Positions 11,426 through 23,539 of a stretch of 64,000 bases of DNA are shown one piece after another. The stretch is from Cacajao melanocephalus. Lineage: Eukaryota > Chordata > Mammalia > Primates > Pitheciidae. The translations under genes and the position numbers were made by a program. The stretch covers positions 1 through 64,000 of the forward strand of contig CAUYLG010021747.1 of the NCBI GenBank assembly GCA_963573385.1. Direction: 5' to 3'. How positions within the stretch are numbered: position 1 is the stretch's first letter; the number at the start of each line of letters is the position of its first letter. The notes under the pieces are model-generated. The model searched no databases and had not been told where the DNA came from. It saw only the letters and a program-made list of their open reading frames with translations.

Positions 11426-13345
11426 TCATTCAAGCTACTGGCTCAGGGTAAGGAAGACCCCAGGGAGGGTAGTGATGAGTATTTCAGGGAGATCATCCCA
11501 AAAAATAGTTTTGCTTTTTTCAGTCGCTTGAAAAAAACATTTAAAACAATAGTGTACACATGAGGGCACCGCAGAATTCTTCCAGGAAGAAAAGATACTC
11601 TGCCGGCGTCTTCCTTTGAATGCTTGAGAATGGGGACAAGAAATCCTGCCGTTTGCCCTGTGTCTTCCTCAGGGAGAAAGGGAGGACCCCGTTCTCCAGC
11701 ATCACAGCCAAAGAGGAGACGCCAGTCCACACGCCTCCCTCTTCCCAGTGAGAAAGCTCTGTGGAAAGAATCCTTAGGGTTTCCTTTGCACCGGGGACTC
11801 ACCGTTCTCTCTTGGAACAGAAATCAAGAGGGGACTATTGTTGGAGGGGGTGGGGGAAGGAAGCAGGACCGGAAGAGAGCGAGGGAGAGGACCGGAATCG
11901 CCTCTGGTTCGCTGAAGCCTGGACAAAGTGGGGCCTCTGCCTGGATGGAGCCCATAGCATCTCTCCCGTGACTGAGGCCCCCTGGCCACCTTCCACGGAA
12001 AGTGCAGAGAAATGAGGAATTTCAGTTTTTCAGCACTATTTGATGGAACACCCACCTCCATCGTGCCCACCACTTGTTTCTTGCTGCTTTTCTAGTTTAG
12101 GCATTTTTCTTTCCCACAACACAGTGGAATTTCCTCCCCTCACCCCTACCCCCAGAGAACTTTTTCAGTTTTTTTTTTCTTTTAAGCACAAAGAAGGGTC
12201 TTCTAGCATTATCCTAAAAAAATGTATATGTTGAACATTTTTAGGGTGCCAAAGAGCTCTATGCTTAATTTATAAAGGCGGGGTTCCTGAAGTGCTAGAA
12301 TTTGAATTCTTAGGGTGAGGAACATGTGAAAAGTTCTGAAAGGTTGCTGGCAGGCATATCCAGAATCTCGCCTCCTACCTGGCTTTTCAGAGATCTGGGC
12401 AAGGAGGGACTATTCCCAGCATCGTCTTTCTTGACGCTCAGGTAACATTCCGTGATGCAGCAGGCAAGCGAGAGGCTCCTCCAACATGGTCTGCAGCCCT
12501 CCTGGCACCCAGTGATCTCATGGCACAATCACCTGTCTCTGGCCAGGGAGAAGTCTCCAGAGGCAGAGAATTCTTCTGGTGGCAGCTTGGACCCCAGATC
12601 TCAATGGGGTTGTTTGTGAAGGAAGAGAGAGCCCAGTTTTGTGGGCAAAAAAGTGCTGCTCAAAACTGCATCATTTTGCAGAAGGCAGTCCCATTCCATG
12701 TGTCTTCACAGCCTCCATATGCTCAGACACATCCCACTATTTAGAATGACTGACATTGGCTCTTTTCCCCCTTAAGTCTCCTTGGAGTGAATTTCAGCAT
12801 CACATTTTTAATTCAAGCAGTTGGGAAGGACATTTAATGGTGAGAAAATCCCATTTCAGAAGGATTAGGACATAAAATGCCGTATGTATTTGCTCTTCAA
12901 CCAATACGGATATTTTAGGAGGGGTAGTGGTTTGCTGAAGTGCTATCGCAATGTACACGGGACACGTACCTTACACTTATGTATACATACACACACTGCC
13001 TACCCAAATTCATTGGCTCTTATAAAAGATTATGAACCAATGGGTTAACCCCAAATTGTTTGACTCAAGAATGTAGTATCTGATGTTCAATCTCAAACTT
13101 CCAAACAGATTTACTGTCCTAATTATGTTTTTCTTAGTGATGTTAAAAAGAATTTGAATATTGTTAGATAGTGGGGGCAGGGAGAAAATGAAAGAAGATT
13201 TAAGCGTTACTGCAAGCAATTCATAAAGCACTTCATTCACTTACTGTGAGATATTTTGAAAATGTGAGTAACGCAGGAAAGAATGCTACTTGGAGTCAGA
13301 GAATGGAGGATTGAGTATGTGTGCTGACACGTGAATGGATGGCAG
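11426..13345. other. Intronic stretch, locally CpG-bearing, no gene recognised
   Basis: Open frames of 60-119 codons overlap on both strands between 11440 and 12070 because of a locally higher GC content. None has a recognised domain. The sub-segment 11840-11915 is annotated separately as a possible regulatory site. The rest holds nothing I recognise. Confidence 0.4.
11840..11915 (+). promoter_or_regulatory. Purine-rich segment with paired ACCGGAA ETS motifs
   Basis: GGACCGGAAG near 11867 and GGACCGGAAT near 11890 contain the high-affinity ETS core (C/A)CGGAA, with a further GGAAGGAAG just upstream, in an unusually CpG-bearing part of intron 1. A transcription-factor site cluster is inference from motif sequence only. 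Confidence 0.22.
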
Positions 13346-13349
13346 ATCA

Positions 13350-14280
13350 GTGAACTAAAATTCATATGGGAATTTAGTATATGATAAAAATAACATACAT
13401 ATCAGATGAGAAAACTGAATTATGTAATTAATGAGATTGGGACAACTGGGTAGCTATTTGGGAAAAAAAACATATTCTTACTTGATTTCTTACATTAAAA
13501 TAAATTTCAGGTAGCTCAAAGACTTAAAACGTTAAAAGTAAAAAATATACTGTGAACCTAAAATTTTGCTTTAAAAAAATCTTTAATGAAACAAAGAAAA
13601 CATAAAAACTGTAGAGATGTGTTTTTTTTGAATCTCAGAGTAGGAAGGGCCTTTCTGGTTTTACGCAGAAGACTTAACATTTATCATGCATTTTATTGCA
13701 TTACATAAAAAGCTTCTTCAGGGCCAAAACTCAATAAACAAAGTCAAAAGGCAAACAAAAAACTGGAGGAAGCATTTGAAACGTGTATCACAAAGAGCTT
13801 AGTATAAACAGAAAAATGAGCAAATGACGTGAAACACATACTTCACATAAAATGAAATATAGTTGACTTTTAAACATGCACAAAATACAAGATATTTTAA
13901 TTCACAATAAGAAGATGCAAATTAAAACTATGAGATGCCAATTTTTATTTACTTGATCGGCAAAGATGAAACATTTGTTAACACACTTGTCTCTGGGGTT
14001 CTAGAGAGAGCTCTCAGATATTTCTGGTGTAACTGTGAATTAGCAGAACATCTACAAAGAGCAATTTTTGAATGTCTATCAAAATGTAACATTGACTCCT
14101 CTTGAATTTATCCTACAGAAATAAGATGCAAAAAGACATACCTACAATGCAATGTATCTGCCACAGCATTATTTGGACGGAAAATAATTAGAAATAGCAC
14201 AATCATCCATCAGTAACAGACTGGTTAAATTAGTACAGGGCATCTGTAAAATGGAATATTATGCAGACCTAACAAATGAA
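13350..14280 (+). mobile_element. L1 fragment (host copy, left part): ORF2 end and 3' UTR
   Basis: 'aattcatatgggaatttagtatatgataaaa' and 'gggacaactgggtagctatttgg' are typical of the decayed 3' end of L1 ORF2. They are followed by a 3' UTR-like section ending 'atggaatattatgcagacctaaca'. The sequence stops abruptly where a second L1 begins and resumes at 15661. Old, non-functional. Confidence 0.72.
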
Positions 14281-15660
14281 GGAACATAATAGAGTCCAGA
14301 AATGGACTCTGGATATATGTTCAATTGATTTGACAAAGATGCCAATGAGGGAAAAATAGCCTTTTTAACAAATGATACTGAAACGATTCCATATCTATAA
14401 CAAAAGAAAAAAATGAAGTTTGGCCCTTATCTCACACTATACACATATCTTAACTTGGAGTAGATCATAGGCCTGAATGTAAGAGTTAGAACTATAACAT
14501 TTCTATAGGGAAACACAAGAGGAAATCTTTGTAACTTTTGCTTAGGCAAAGATTTCTTAGTTATGACACAAAACATGAAATAAATTAAAACATTATAAAT
14601 TGAACTTTATAAAAATTAAAGACTTTTGCTCTTCAGGAAAAAAATAACATTATAAAAATAAAAAGACAAGTGCAACAAACTAGGGGAAAATATCAGAAAA
14701 TGTATCTGATAAAGGACTTGTTTTAAGAATATCTGATAAAGGACTCGTTTTATGCATATTTTAAAACTCTTAAAATTCAGTAATGAGGCAAACAACCAAA
14801 TTTAAAAATGGACACAAATGTTGAATACTTAAACAAAAAAGACATAGAAGTGGGAGATCAGCACATCAAAGATACCCAATATTGTTAGATTATGAAAATG
14901 CAAACTAAAACCCTGTTGAAATATCACTATACACCCAGTAAAATGTCTAAAACCAAAAAAAAATGGAGAATATTAAGTGTGGGTAAGGATGCAGAGAAAC
15001 TGAAATTCCTATATGTTGCTGGTAGGAATGTAAAAGGATACTGCCTCTTTGGAAAACAGTTTGGTAGTTTCTTAAATAGTTAAATATATGCTTACCATTC
15101 AACCCAGCCATTTTACTCTTGGGTAACTACCCTCAAAAACTGAAATCATATGTTCCCATGAAGACTTACACACAATGTTCACTACAGCATTATTCATAAT
15201 ACCCTCAACTGGAAACAATCCAAAGGCTGACAAATTGGTGAGTGGATAAGCAAAAGGGGTTTGTCTATGCAATGGAATACTACTCAACAATAAAAAGGAA
15301 CTACTGATATACGCAACAATAGATGAATCTCAAAATCGTCATGCTAAGAGAAAGAAGCCAAGGAACCAGACACACAATAAATGTTGAATGATTTTGTTTA
15401 TAAAAATTTTCTAAAAGCACAAAACTATAGAGACAGAAAGTAGATTAGTGGTTTCCTAGGGCCAGCGGTGGAATGAGATCGGCTGCTAATGGGCATAATG
15501 GAACTTATTGGAGTGATAAAATTATTCCAAAATTGGATTTTGTTGATGGTTGCACAACTGTATAAATTTTCTAAAACTCATCACACTGCATATTTTAAAA
15601 CACATAAATTGTATATCATGTAAATTATACCTCAATAAAGCTGCTTAACTTGAAAAAAAA
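14281..15660 (+). mobile_element. L1 fragment inserted into another L1
   Basis: A 5'-truncated L1 tail. It begins in decayed ORF2 ('ttcaattgatttgacaaagatgcc'), passes 'caatggaatactactcaacaataaaaagg' and ends with a 3' UTR and an A run at 15653-15660. Short matching bases AAATGA at 14274-14279 and 15659-15664 could be the remains of the target duplication. The flanking L1 sequence reads on across the insertion. Confidence 0.78.
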
Positions 15661-15915
15661 ATGAGGCAGCTTTATAAGTTCTGATAAGGGAGCAATCTCC
15701 AACCTGTATAGTTAAGTAAAAAGGCCAAGGTGCTTTAATTCTATAGAGTGCTATCATTTTTGTAATTTTAAAAAAGTACATTTTTTATATGTATAGAATA
15801 TCTCCAGAAAGATACAATAGACTTGCTAATAGAATTTGTCTTTGGACAGGGAGTAGGCTGGCTGGGAGACAGGGATATAAGGAAATATTTAACTGTATTT
15901 CCTTTTTGTACCAGG
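15661..15915 (+). mobile_element. L1 fragment (host copy, right part): 3' UTR
   Basis: Continues the host L1 interrupted at 14280: 'atgaggcagctttataagttctgataa', 'ccaacctgtatagttaagtaaaa', 'gcatagaatatctcc'-like and 'actgtatttcctttttgtacc'. Confidence 0.7.
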
Positions 15916-16349
15916 GAGAGGGTGGAGTGGGGTTGTTGAGACCCAGGTCAGCCACACCAGCTCTTTTATAGTGGGCAAATATCTGAGCTTTTGTTTTCTC
16001 ATCTGTAAAATAAAGCTGATCTCTAAAGATACTTCTGATTGTAAGTCCCATGCTCTGGGAATTTCCTTAAGGATGAGCATCTCACGCTTGTCTACATTCC
16101 TTTCGTTCTTTCCCTGCCAGCATGTCACCAAATGCCACATATAAAACCATAAGCAAAGGCTTTGTTCCTTCTCACCCAGTTGCCTCTCAGTTTATTGGGG
16201 CTCTGTTCTCTTGGCAAATATGAAAAATAATGTCAACCACGGTGAAATGGCAGCCTAGAAAGCTAGGGACAAACACGCAAGACAGTATATGGGAGCAGCT
16301 ACAACCACCTCCTAGGGGCAGCTGCTTGACAAGAAATCCCATCCACCTT

Positions 16350-16490
16350 GATTGCTAGCAGCATGACCATGGGGAGTTCACCTGTGCAGTTTCTTCATCT
16401 GTATGACAGGTATAAAATAGCATCCCCTCTTTGGGTAGGAATTAAGAGTGATACTTCATGTAATTAATAATATTCAATAAACGGTTAGCC
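16350..16490 (+). mobile_element. MIR fragment
   Basis: 'cagtttcttcatctgtatgacaggtataaaatagcatc' followed by a 'attcaataaacgg' tail fits the MIR 3' half. Confidence 0.55.
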
Positions 16491-16499
16491 CTTTTAATT

Positions 16500-17125
16500 A
16501 TTAATCTGAACTCCCCTACTCATGGGACCAGGAGCTTTCATAGAAGTGGGGGAAAGAGAGGCATGTAAGTTAACAGGTTGTATATTTATTACCACTGTAA
16601 ACTGAGAGTCCTGGCGGTGATGAAATGGCTTATTTTTTCATGCAACAACCCAAAGGGAGAGGCTGGAGTAAATTCTGCTCCCTGCAAGCCAGTATCACTG
16701 AGGAAAACTTCTTCAAGAAAATTCTTCCAAGATTCCATCCCCTGGAGTCAATTTCATCCTGAAAATGTGATGAATGCAAGCTGTGAAACTACAAGATTAT
16801 GACATTATGCAGGGGGTTGAGCCAGTTAAGTTACAGTGAGTTTCAATTTACATGATAAATGTTCCTTAAATGACATTTGGATTAAGGTATTATTATATAT
16901 TAATATGGGGACAATTGCATAGTCTCTTTGCCATGGTAGTCATTCGACAAAAACGAGTTGCTTCTTCAAATGAAACGAAACCAAACCAAACACCTCTAAT
17001 TACCATGATATGTGCATGTCTGTTTTTCAACTTTAGTCTCAGTGCAGAAGCAAGGGTTTTATCTAAATCCAGACAATTATCTGTGGATCCCTGTAACTTC
17101 AAGTGTCTCATAGATGGTAGCCCTC
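16500..17125. other. Intronic stretch without recognised features
   Basis: AT-rich sequence. Open frames of 90-100 codons overlap on opposite strands and run into the CA repeat. No gene supported. Confidence 0.4.
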
Positions 17126-17150
17126 CACACACACACACACACACACACAC
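17126..17150. repeat. (CA)n microsatellite
   Basis: About twelve uninterrupted CA units. Confidence 0.9.
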
Positions 17151-17454
17151 GCAAATCCCTGACAACTTTTAAAGGAGTTGAATTCCCCGTATTTGTGTAA
17201 GGTGATAGCAGACCCCTTTCATAATCTGCTTGCCTTACACATGATCAGATCACATTCTAGAACTCGATTCTAGAAGGCACAGCTCAGTTTAATGGTTGCT
17301 CTGATTACTAATTCTTTCATGTCTGTCTGCTCTCCTTAACTACATCAGAACTGTATTTGTCAGGAACTGTGTTTTAAACCATGTTTGTACTCTCTAGGAC
17401 AAAAGGCTTTCCAAATTCTTCCTGGTCTCACATTAATTCTCTCAGATCCTTTGA

Positions 17455-17545
17455 AGAAGAAACAGCTCTTATTATCCCTACTTTAGAGATGAGGAAACTA
17501 CAGCTCAGAGAGAGTAAAGGATTCAGCTGAAGTCATATAGCTCCG
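17455..17545 (-). mobile_element. MIR fragment, antisense
   Basis: 'actttagagatgaggaaactacagctcagagagag' is the reverse-complement MIR core. Confidence 0.6.
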
Positions 17546-18069
17546 TGGATCTTCAGGAGAATGTAGAGCTATTGCAAAGAGTCTATAGGTAGATGTCAAG
17601 TGCTTAATGTTTTGGACTGACTAAATAATGGTTTAGAAGTATATGTACCTCTATTTGTGTTATAGCATATGTTATGTTATGGTTATTTACAGTAATTAAC
17701 TCATTCATTGATTAAATATAAATTTTAAAATGTTATTGAATTCAAAATAGTTTTTATTTTGTATTTTTCTAACTTATTAGTAATGTGCAAAATGGTTTTT
17801 TTTTTAAATTTACAAGAGGTCCTTGAACTGAGAAGTCTGGAATCCACTGAAGTAGACCAAAGCTAGGGCTCACTAATAAATTACAGAAGGGTGTTTTGAA
17901 GAATCTAGTCTTCTAGCAGCAAAGAATATTTCCATTTTTCAGTTGCTACCTATAGTAGGTTTGCATGTTTGATCAAAGCCTAGAAAATGCCTGGAAGTAC
18001 TGATTATCATTGTTTAATTTCTTCCTTCATCTAACAACTATCTCCCCCAAAACTTCTAATTCTTACCTT

Positions 18070-18330
18070 TATTATCTAAGTGACCTTGGACAATTTGCTT
18101 AACTTATTTGTGTCTTAGTTTCCCCATTGATAAGATAAGGAGAATCGTAGCACCTACCTTATACAGTGCTGTGATGGTCGCATGAGTTAATGCATGTGAT
18201 GTCTTTAGCACATTCTTGTCACGTAGGAAATACTCAGCAATTATTATTGTTGCTGAATACTTGAGACTGTTGTCGACACATAGTTGGAGCTCAATAGACA
18301 TTTTTGGAATGAATGAGTGAATAAATGCAA
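18070..18330 (+). mobile_element. MIR followed by L2-like tail
   Basis: 'agtgaccttggacaatttgcttaac', 'cttagtttccccattgataagataagg' and 'agtgctgtgatggtcgcatgagttaatgcatg' are MIR. The following 'cacatagttggagctcaatagacatttttggaatgaatgag' is the tail common to L2. Confidence 0.62.
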
Positions 18331-18334
18331 ACAT

Positions 18335-19795
18335 GAATAGAAATAAGAGCAGTTGTATATATGTAATTTTTAATCTACATTTCTTTGGTCATAGGCAGGC
18401 AATTAAGACAGCTGCTTTTGTGCAGAGGCTACATTTGGGGAATATTCATTTTGGTGAGCTCAAGCTAGAGAGCTGATGATGTTTCTGTATTTTCTGGCCA
18501 AGCAGACTTTACAAGTTTATCAGCTTTATCTCCTAGATGTATCACAACATACATTTAAAAAATCAGGTGGGAAAAATTTGGGTTTGGAACTGATGTGAAG
18601 TACAGGCTTTATTCCTCATTAAAAACTGTAAGAGGAAACAAGGCCGTTAGACCCTCTAAATGGGAGAAGAGAAGTGTTGCTTTCTTGCCACAAACCAAAA
18701 TGCTGAGGACCACAGTTATAAGAAGGTCAAAGGAAGTTAGAATGACCTTTCATAACAGGCTTAATGTTTAGCTAGCTTAAAATTTACTTTCAGATTATCC
18801 CAGGGATAGCTATTCAGTTTACTACATAAACAGCCTTGTAACCTTATAGGAACAGTTGTTTTTGCTTTGGTTTTGTTTCGTTTTGGTGTTTGCATAGTGA
18901 GGTTTTGAAAGTAGGAAAAAAGAACCTATTGCTTGACTTTAAAAGATGAGCTGTCCTGAGTTTCAGCACTAGCTGACATGGTTTTTGTTTTGTTTTGGTT
19001 TGGTTTTAACAAAGGTATTGGCCAAATGGGCCAATGAAGCAATAATCAGTTTCTCAGATTCCACTGCCTTTTCTAATACTAGACAGTAATCAGATGACAT
19101 GTCACAGTGATGATAGCAGCTAGTGCTCCTTGGAACGCCACACTGAGGAGGCTTTGTGCTGATGCGCGGACATGAAAGTAAGACCCATTTTCTGCCTTCC
19201 AGAACTTTCCAGGCATGGTTGTAATAAGGGACATTAATATGCTTCCCTATTACCTACATTCACTGGCCCTGTGTCTACACACTGGTATCAAATGAAACAA
19301 ATCAAGTTCTTTTAAGTGTCAGCTCTTTGAAGTATTTAAACATAAGCTATCAAGAACCCAGGTCTCCAACACCCTTCCTTATTAACATACTAGGGAACTC
19401 CAGCCATCTCGGTAAGTTACAGTTTTATGTCTCCTCACCAGTATGTCATGGTGCTTTTGCACACTCTCTAATTTGTCTCTGTCCATAAGGTTTGATCCAG
19501 AACACTCCTCCACCACCACCATCCCAGTGGTTTTGGCCAGTACAGAGCAGAGCTGGGCTCTCTGGGGTCGATATTCAGGGTCACAGCAACTTCTGGAATT
19601 CTCCCTCAAAATGCCCAGGTGAAGGGGTCTGGAGTAAATAAATAAGAAACTTGAAATAAAATGATTGATTTTCTTTATTATTTTTTTAGATCCTTACCCC
19701 AAATCCTGTCTCAGGCCTTCTTCCTTTCTCTGTAGAACCATCAGACTATCTTCTTACCAGTGTTGTTAGGGAAACCAAATACTAGTATAATTGCC
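18335..19795. other. Intronic stretch without recognised features
   Basis: Unique-looking sequence with short T/G-rich runs near 18860-18890 and 18980-19010. A 75-codon minus-strand frame at 19382-19609 has no known domain. Confidence 0.4.
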
Positions 19796-19995
19796 ATTTA
19801 TTAAGTGTCCTTTTTCTGGTACCACATGTTTTAAATTTCTTATTTTATGAAATCTTATAATAACCAGGCAAGCTGGGTTATTAGTATTTTTTATCCCCAT
19901 TTTCCATAGGAGGAAACCGTGGTTTAGAGATTAAGCAACTTGCCACGGTTCTAGAATTCAGACCCAGGGCTGCCTGACTCCCACATTACTCAGTG
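19796..19995 (-). mobile_element. MIR SINE, antisense
   Basis: 'ttattaagtgtcctttttctggtaccac', 'ttatccccattttccataggaggaaacc', 'gattaagcaacttgcca' and 'ttcagacccagggctgcctgac' are the reverse-complement MIR in order. Confidence 0.68.
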
Positions 19996-20609
19996 TCTCT
20001 GTGATACATGAATAACATACTTGGACATACTTAGTACTTTGGTTGGCTATGCTAGGTGCTCAATACATGTTAGTTTCCTTTTTTCTCATCATCCTTCCTT
20101 TTCTCCCAAATAATCACATGCAACCTAAAAATGAGGAAGAGGGCTTAGAGTAGGCAAAAGGCTGTTCCAGATTCCCAAAGTGGTCAGATAACAGGAATCC
20201 TGCAATGATGTGCCTTTGGCCAGGTACACCCTTTCCGTGGGGCTGTGGGCCAGCTCTATGTCTTTTAACATGTGCTACGCCAACTCGTTTACCATCAGTG
20301 AATGTCTGGGAGTTCTTTCTAACTAGTCCCTACCCCATACAGTTTCTCCTTATTTCTTCAGATAATTATATTCACTCCTTAAACCGTTCCATTAAATCCA
20401 GTGACTTTTGAGAGCTCCACACCAGCTCAGAGCTGACCCTGTCTTCTTTGGACTCAGAGTCCACAGGTCAGGGAAAGATGTAGACAGCACATGCCATCAG
20501 GGAGAAGAGGGTCTCGGGGCAGGCTTCTCTTTGGCTCCTCCTACCCTTGCTGGGGATCTTTTTGCTCCTCTGAGAGCCGCATACTGTTACTTACAGCAAC
20601 TATCGTGCT

Positions 20610-20830
20610 CAAGTTCAGTAGTTGTCAACTGAGGGCAGTCCAGTGCTTACAGAGGTATTTGGAAATAGGGAGGGTGCTTTCTGGTTATCACAATGACTAA
20701 GGTGCATTTTTGGCATCTAGTGGCTGGGGGTGGGCAAGGATGTTAAAATTCTGCAATGCACACAACAGTCTGGCATGACAAAAAATGGACCCCAAATAGC
20801 AATGCCGTTGCCCCTGTTGAGAAGGCCAGG
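20610..20830 (+). mobile_element. MER20-like hAT MITE
   Basis: 'agtagttgtcaactgagggcag', 'gcatctagtggctgggggtgggcaaggatg', 'ctgcaatgcacacaacagtctgg' and 'aatagcaatgccgttgcccctgttgagaa' follow the MER20 order. MER20 copies are sometimes co-opted as enhancers, but nothing here shows that. Confidence 0.58.
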
Positions 20831-22200
20831 GCCACCACTATCTTCTTGCCATTGTCCCTCCATGCCCAGCACAGTGCCCGTCCTTCCACAAAAGCTAAGT
20901 ACAAATCTCATGAATGAATGCTCTCCTCGGTACCTTGCCATCTTTCTGCATGTCTCCTCTTCCCGGGGAGCTGTCCTGCTTGCCTCTCATTTCTGGAACT
21001 GACTTCAAAAGTGGAGGCCTTCTTCAGCTCCATCTCATCTGTTTTCCATTTCTCTTTCCTTCTCTTATTCTGAAAATTTTCAAAATTGACCTTCTAAATT
21101 GATGAATTATGATTTACCCTTTGAGTAAAATTCCAAGACATGGCTTTCTAGAGTAATTTTAGGTAGGAGTGTTTATCGCCACAGTAGATGTAAACACTCT
21201 GAAAAGGTATTCTGTTGATGGTCTAATTGATTAGGTTTTTAAATGATTAAGTGATTTGGCCAAAGCAGCAACAGTGGCCCTGCTGACTTCCCTTCTCTGA
21301 CCCTTGAAGCTACCCTTGAAGCCTGGAACTGGTGGAGGAAGGGAGGGGTGTCTTAAGGAGCCAGCAAGGAAGAAGCTCAACCTCAAGCTCTGACCCCATC
21401 ATCATTCCTGCTGGAGTGTCAGGAAAGCTGGTGCTAAGCAGATCAAGGATTGCAGCTCCCTCCAGACAGATAACCTGCTAGAAGAGGGTCAGAAATGTGT
21501 CCCCATGAGATGCCTGTATCCTGATTCCAGTTAAGTGAGAGCAGCATGATGCTGCACTGTGGAGCATTATCTGCGGTTGGAAATTTTCAGAGGTCGTGGG
21601 TTTTACTTTCTGGCTCATTCCCTTGAGAAGACCCTTAGCTCCTTTCTCTTTTGTAAATTTCACAGAGAAGGTTCTCTTCCCATCATGGGAATTCCCAACT
21701 CTGCTCCATTCAGGGGTTCTCCCATTTTCTTAAAGGGTATTAGGGAACACTTTTAAAGGTCTTAAAATAAAGTTCATTCTCATCCTTCTTAAATTGAAAA
21801 CAACTTTCTGAAGGGTAGCAAAGCTCAGGGCTGGTAAGTGTGGGCTGGGAAAATCATGGAGCAGAGAAATTTGGTAAGAGGGGAAAGAACAATGTTTACT
21901 TGGTAGCTGCCATGTGCCATGCACATTACCTATTAAGTACATTATTTAATCTTCCTCCAATTCCATGAAGAAATATATTAGTCCGGATGAATGAGGTTCT
22001 GCTCCAGTAACAACCCCTGTATCTCCCGACTTTTAAAAAAAAAAGAAAAGAAACAAGAATATATGCCTTACTTGTATTACATATCCAGTGTATAGATCCA
22101 GGTCATCTTACCTTTTGGCCCTAGACTGACAGAATAATTGTTATCTGAAATGTTTCAGGTTGCTATGACAGAGAGACAGATAATAACATGAAATTATGTA
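20831..22200. other. Intronic stretch without recognised features
   Basis: Overlapping open frames of 60-90 codons on both strands without known domains. An A-rich run lies at 22035-22053. Confidence 0.4.
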
Positions 22201-22359
22201 CTATTTCTTTTTTTTTTTTTGGTCTTAATTTCTTTTTTGAGATAGGGTCTTGCTGTGTTGCCCAGGCTAGCTCAAGTGATCCACTTGCCTTGGCCTCCCA
22301 AAGTGCTGGAATTACAGGCAGGAGCCACTGCATCTGGCCAGAATTGTAGGCTATTTCTT
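22201..22359 (-). mobile_element. Alu with large internal deletion, antisense
   Basis: T run, then 'gagatagggtcttgctgtgttgcccaggct' passes directly to 'agctcaagtgatccacttgcc', losing the usual intervening Alu segment. The flanks share CTATTTCTT at 22201-22209 and 22351-22359, so the locus still looks like a single retroposition event. Confidence 0.85.
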
Positions 22360-22504
22360 AAAGATTCCACAAGGAAATGACACATGTCACTTGTGCTCAT
22401 GTGTTCGCATTTTATTATCCAAAGAAAGTCATGCGCCATGCCTGCCTATAAAGGTTAGGAAAATGCAATCCAACCATGTGCCCAGAATAAGAGCTAGAAA
22501 CGTT

Positions 22505-22630
22505 TCATGAATAAAGTATTATTATCTCCGTTTTATAGCTGAGGAACTGAGGCTTAGGGAAGGTAGGAAGTGATGCAGCTGGCTTTCAAAGCTAGGTTTT
22601 GTGATGTCAGCTTCTTAGCTCTTTGCTCTC
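22505..22630 (-). mobile_element. MIR fragment, antisense
   Basis: 'attatctccgttttatagctgaggaactgaggcttagggaagg' is the reverse-complement MIR core. Confidence 0.6.
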
Positions 22631-23212
22631 CTATAGTGGGTGCATTTCGCAAGCATGTTCCATATGTGGTACCCAACCTCTCTTCTCCAAATGCAGTTGC
22701 TGGGCTAAAGTGTTCTTGGGGCTTAAGAGGGTATGCACATGCAACAGATGTGGACAGATTAAAGTCAAACCAGAATCACTGTGGCTCAGCCATTATTTTA
22801 TTTAACCCACTTCAATTCTCCTTCAAGGGATTCAACACATTTGATGTGAAATCATATGTAAAATAAGTGGTATCTTTAAATACATACCAGATTTTTCTTT
22901 TCAATCCTAGTCTCAAATGTCATAGATTTCCTTTCTTATTGCTTTTATTTGTTAAATAATAAGAGAAGAGTTGCTCTGTTCTTACTTTGGTAAGGCTGCT
23001 GCCTGGTGGATATTCATAATCCAGGGAAAAGAATGTCCCCAAATTCCCTCTATTTCTTTCAGCCAAAACAGTCTCCAGGAAAAAAAATAAAAATCTTTGT
23101 TCAAAGGAGCAATAAAATAATAAGACTGAAAGACTGATTCCACCAGCCCTTGGGAAATCAATTCCAGCATTTCTTCCTCCTGGAACCCAGAGGAAGCACC
23201 CCGTTATGTCAG

Positions 23213-23515
23213 GTTTTTGTTTTGTTTTGTTTGAGATGAGGTCTCACTCTTTCGTCACCCAGGCTGGAGTGCAGTGGCACGATCTCGGCTCTCTGCAAAC
23301 TCTGCCTCCAGGGTTCAAGTGATTCTCCCCCTCTGTCTCCCCAGCAGCTGGGACTACAGGCATGCACCACCACACCTGGCTAACTTTTTTGTATTTTTAG
23401 TACAGACAGTGTTTCATCATGTTAGCCAGACTGGTCTCAAACTCCTGACCTCAAGTAATCCTCCCATCTCAGCCTCCCATAGTGCTGAGATTCCAGGCGT
23501 AAGCCACCGCACCTG
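23213..23515 (-). mobile_element. Alu, full-length, antisense
   Basis: Both monomers are present. A 17-base target-site duplication with one C/T difference flanks it (23196-23212 and 23516-23532). The T-rich head is broken up by G (TTTTGTTTTGTTTTG), as in ageing A-tails. Confidence 0.95.
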
Positions 23516-23539
23516 GCACCCTGTTATGTCAGATCTTCT

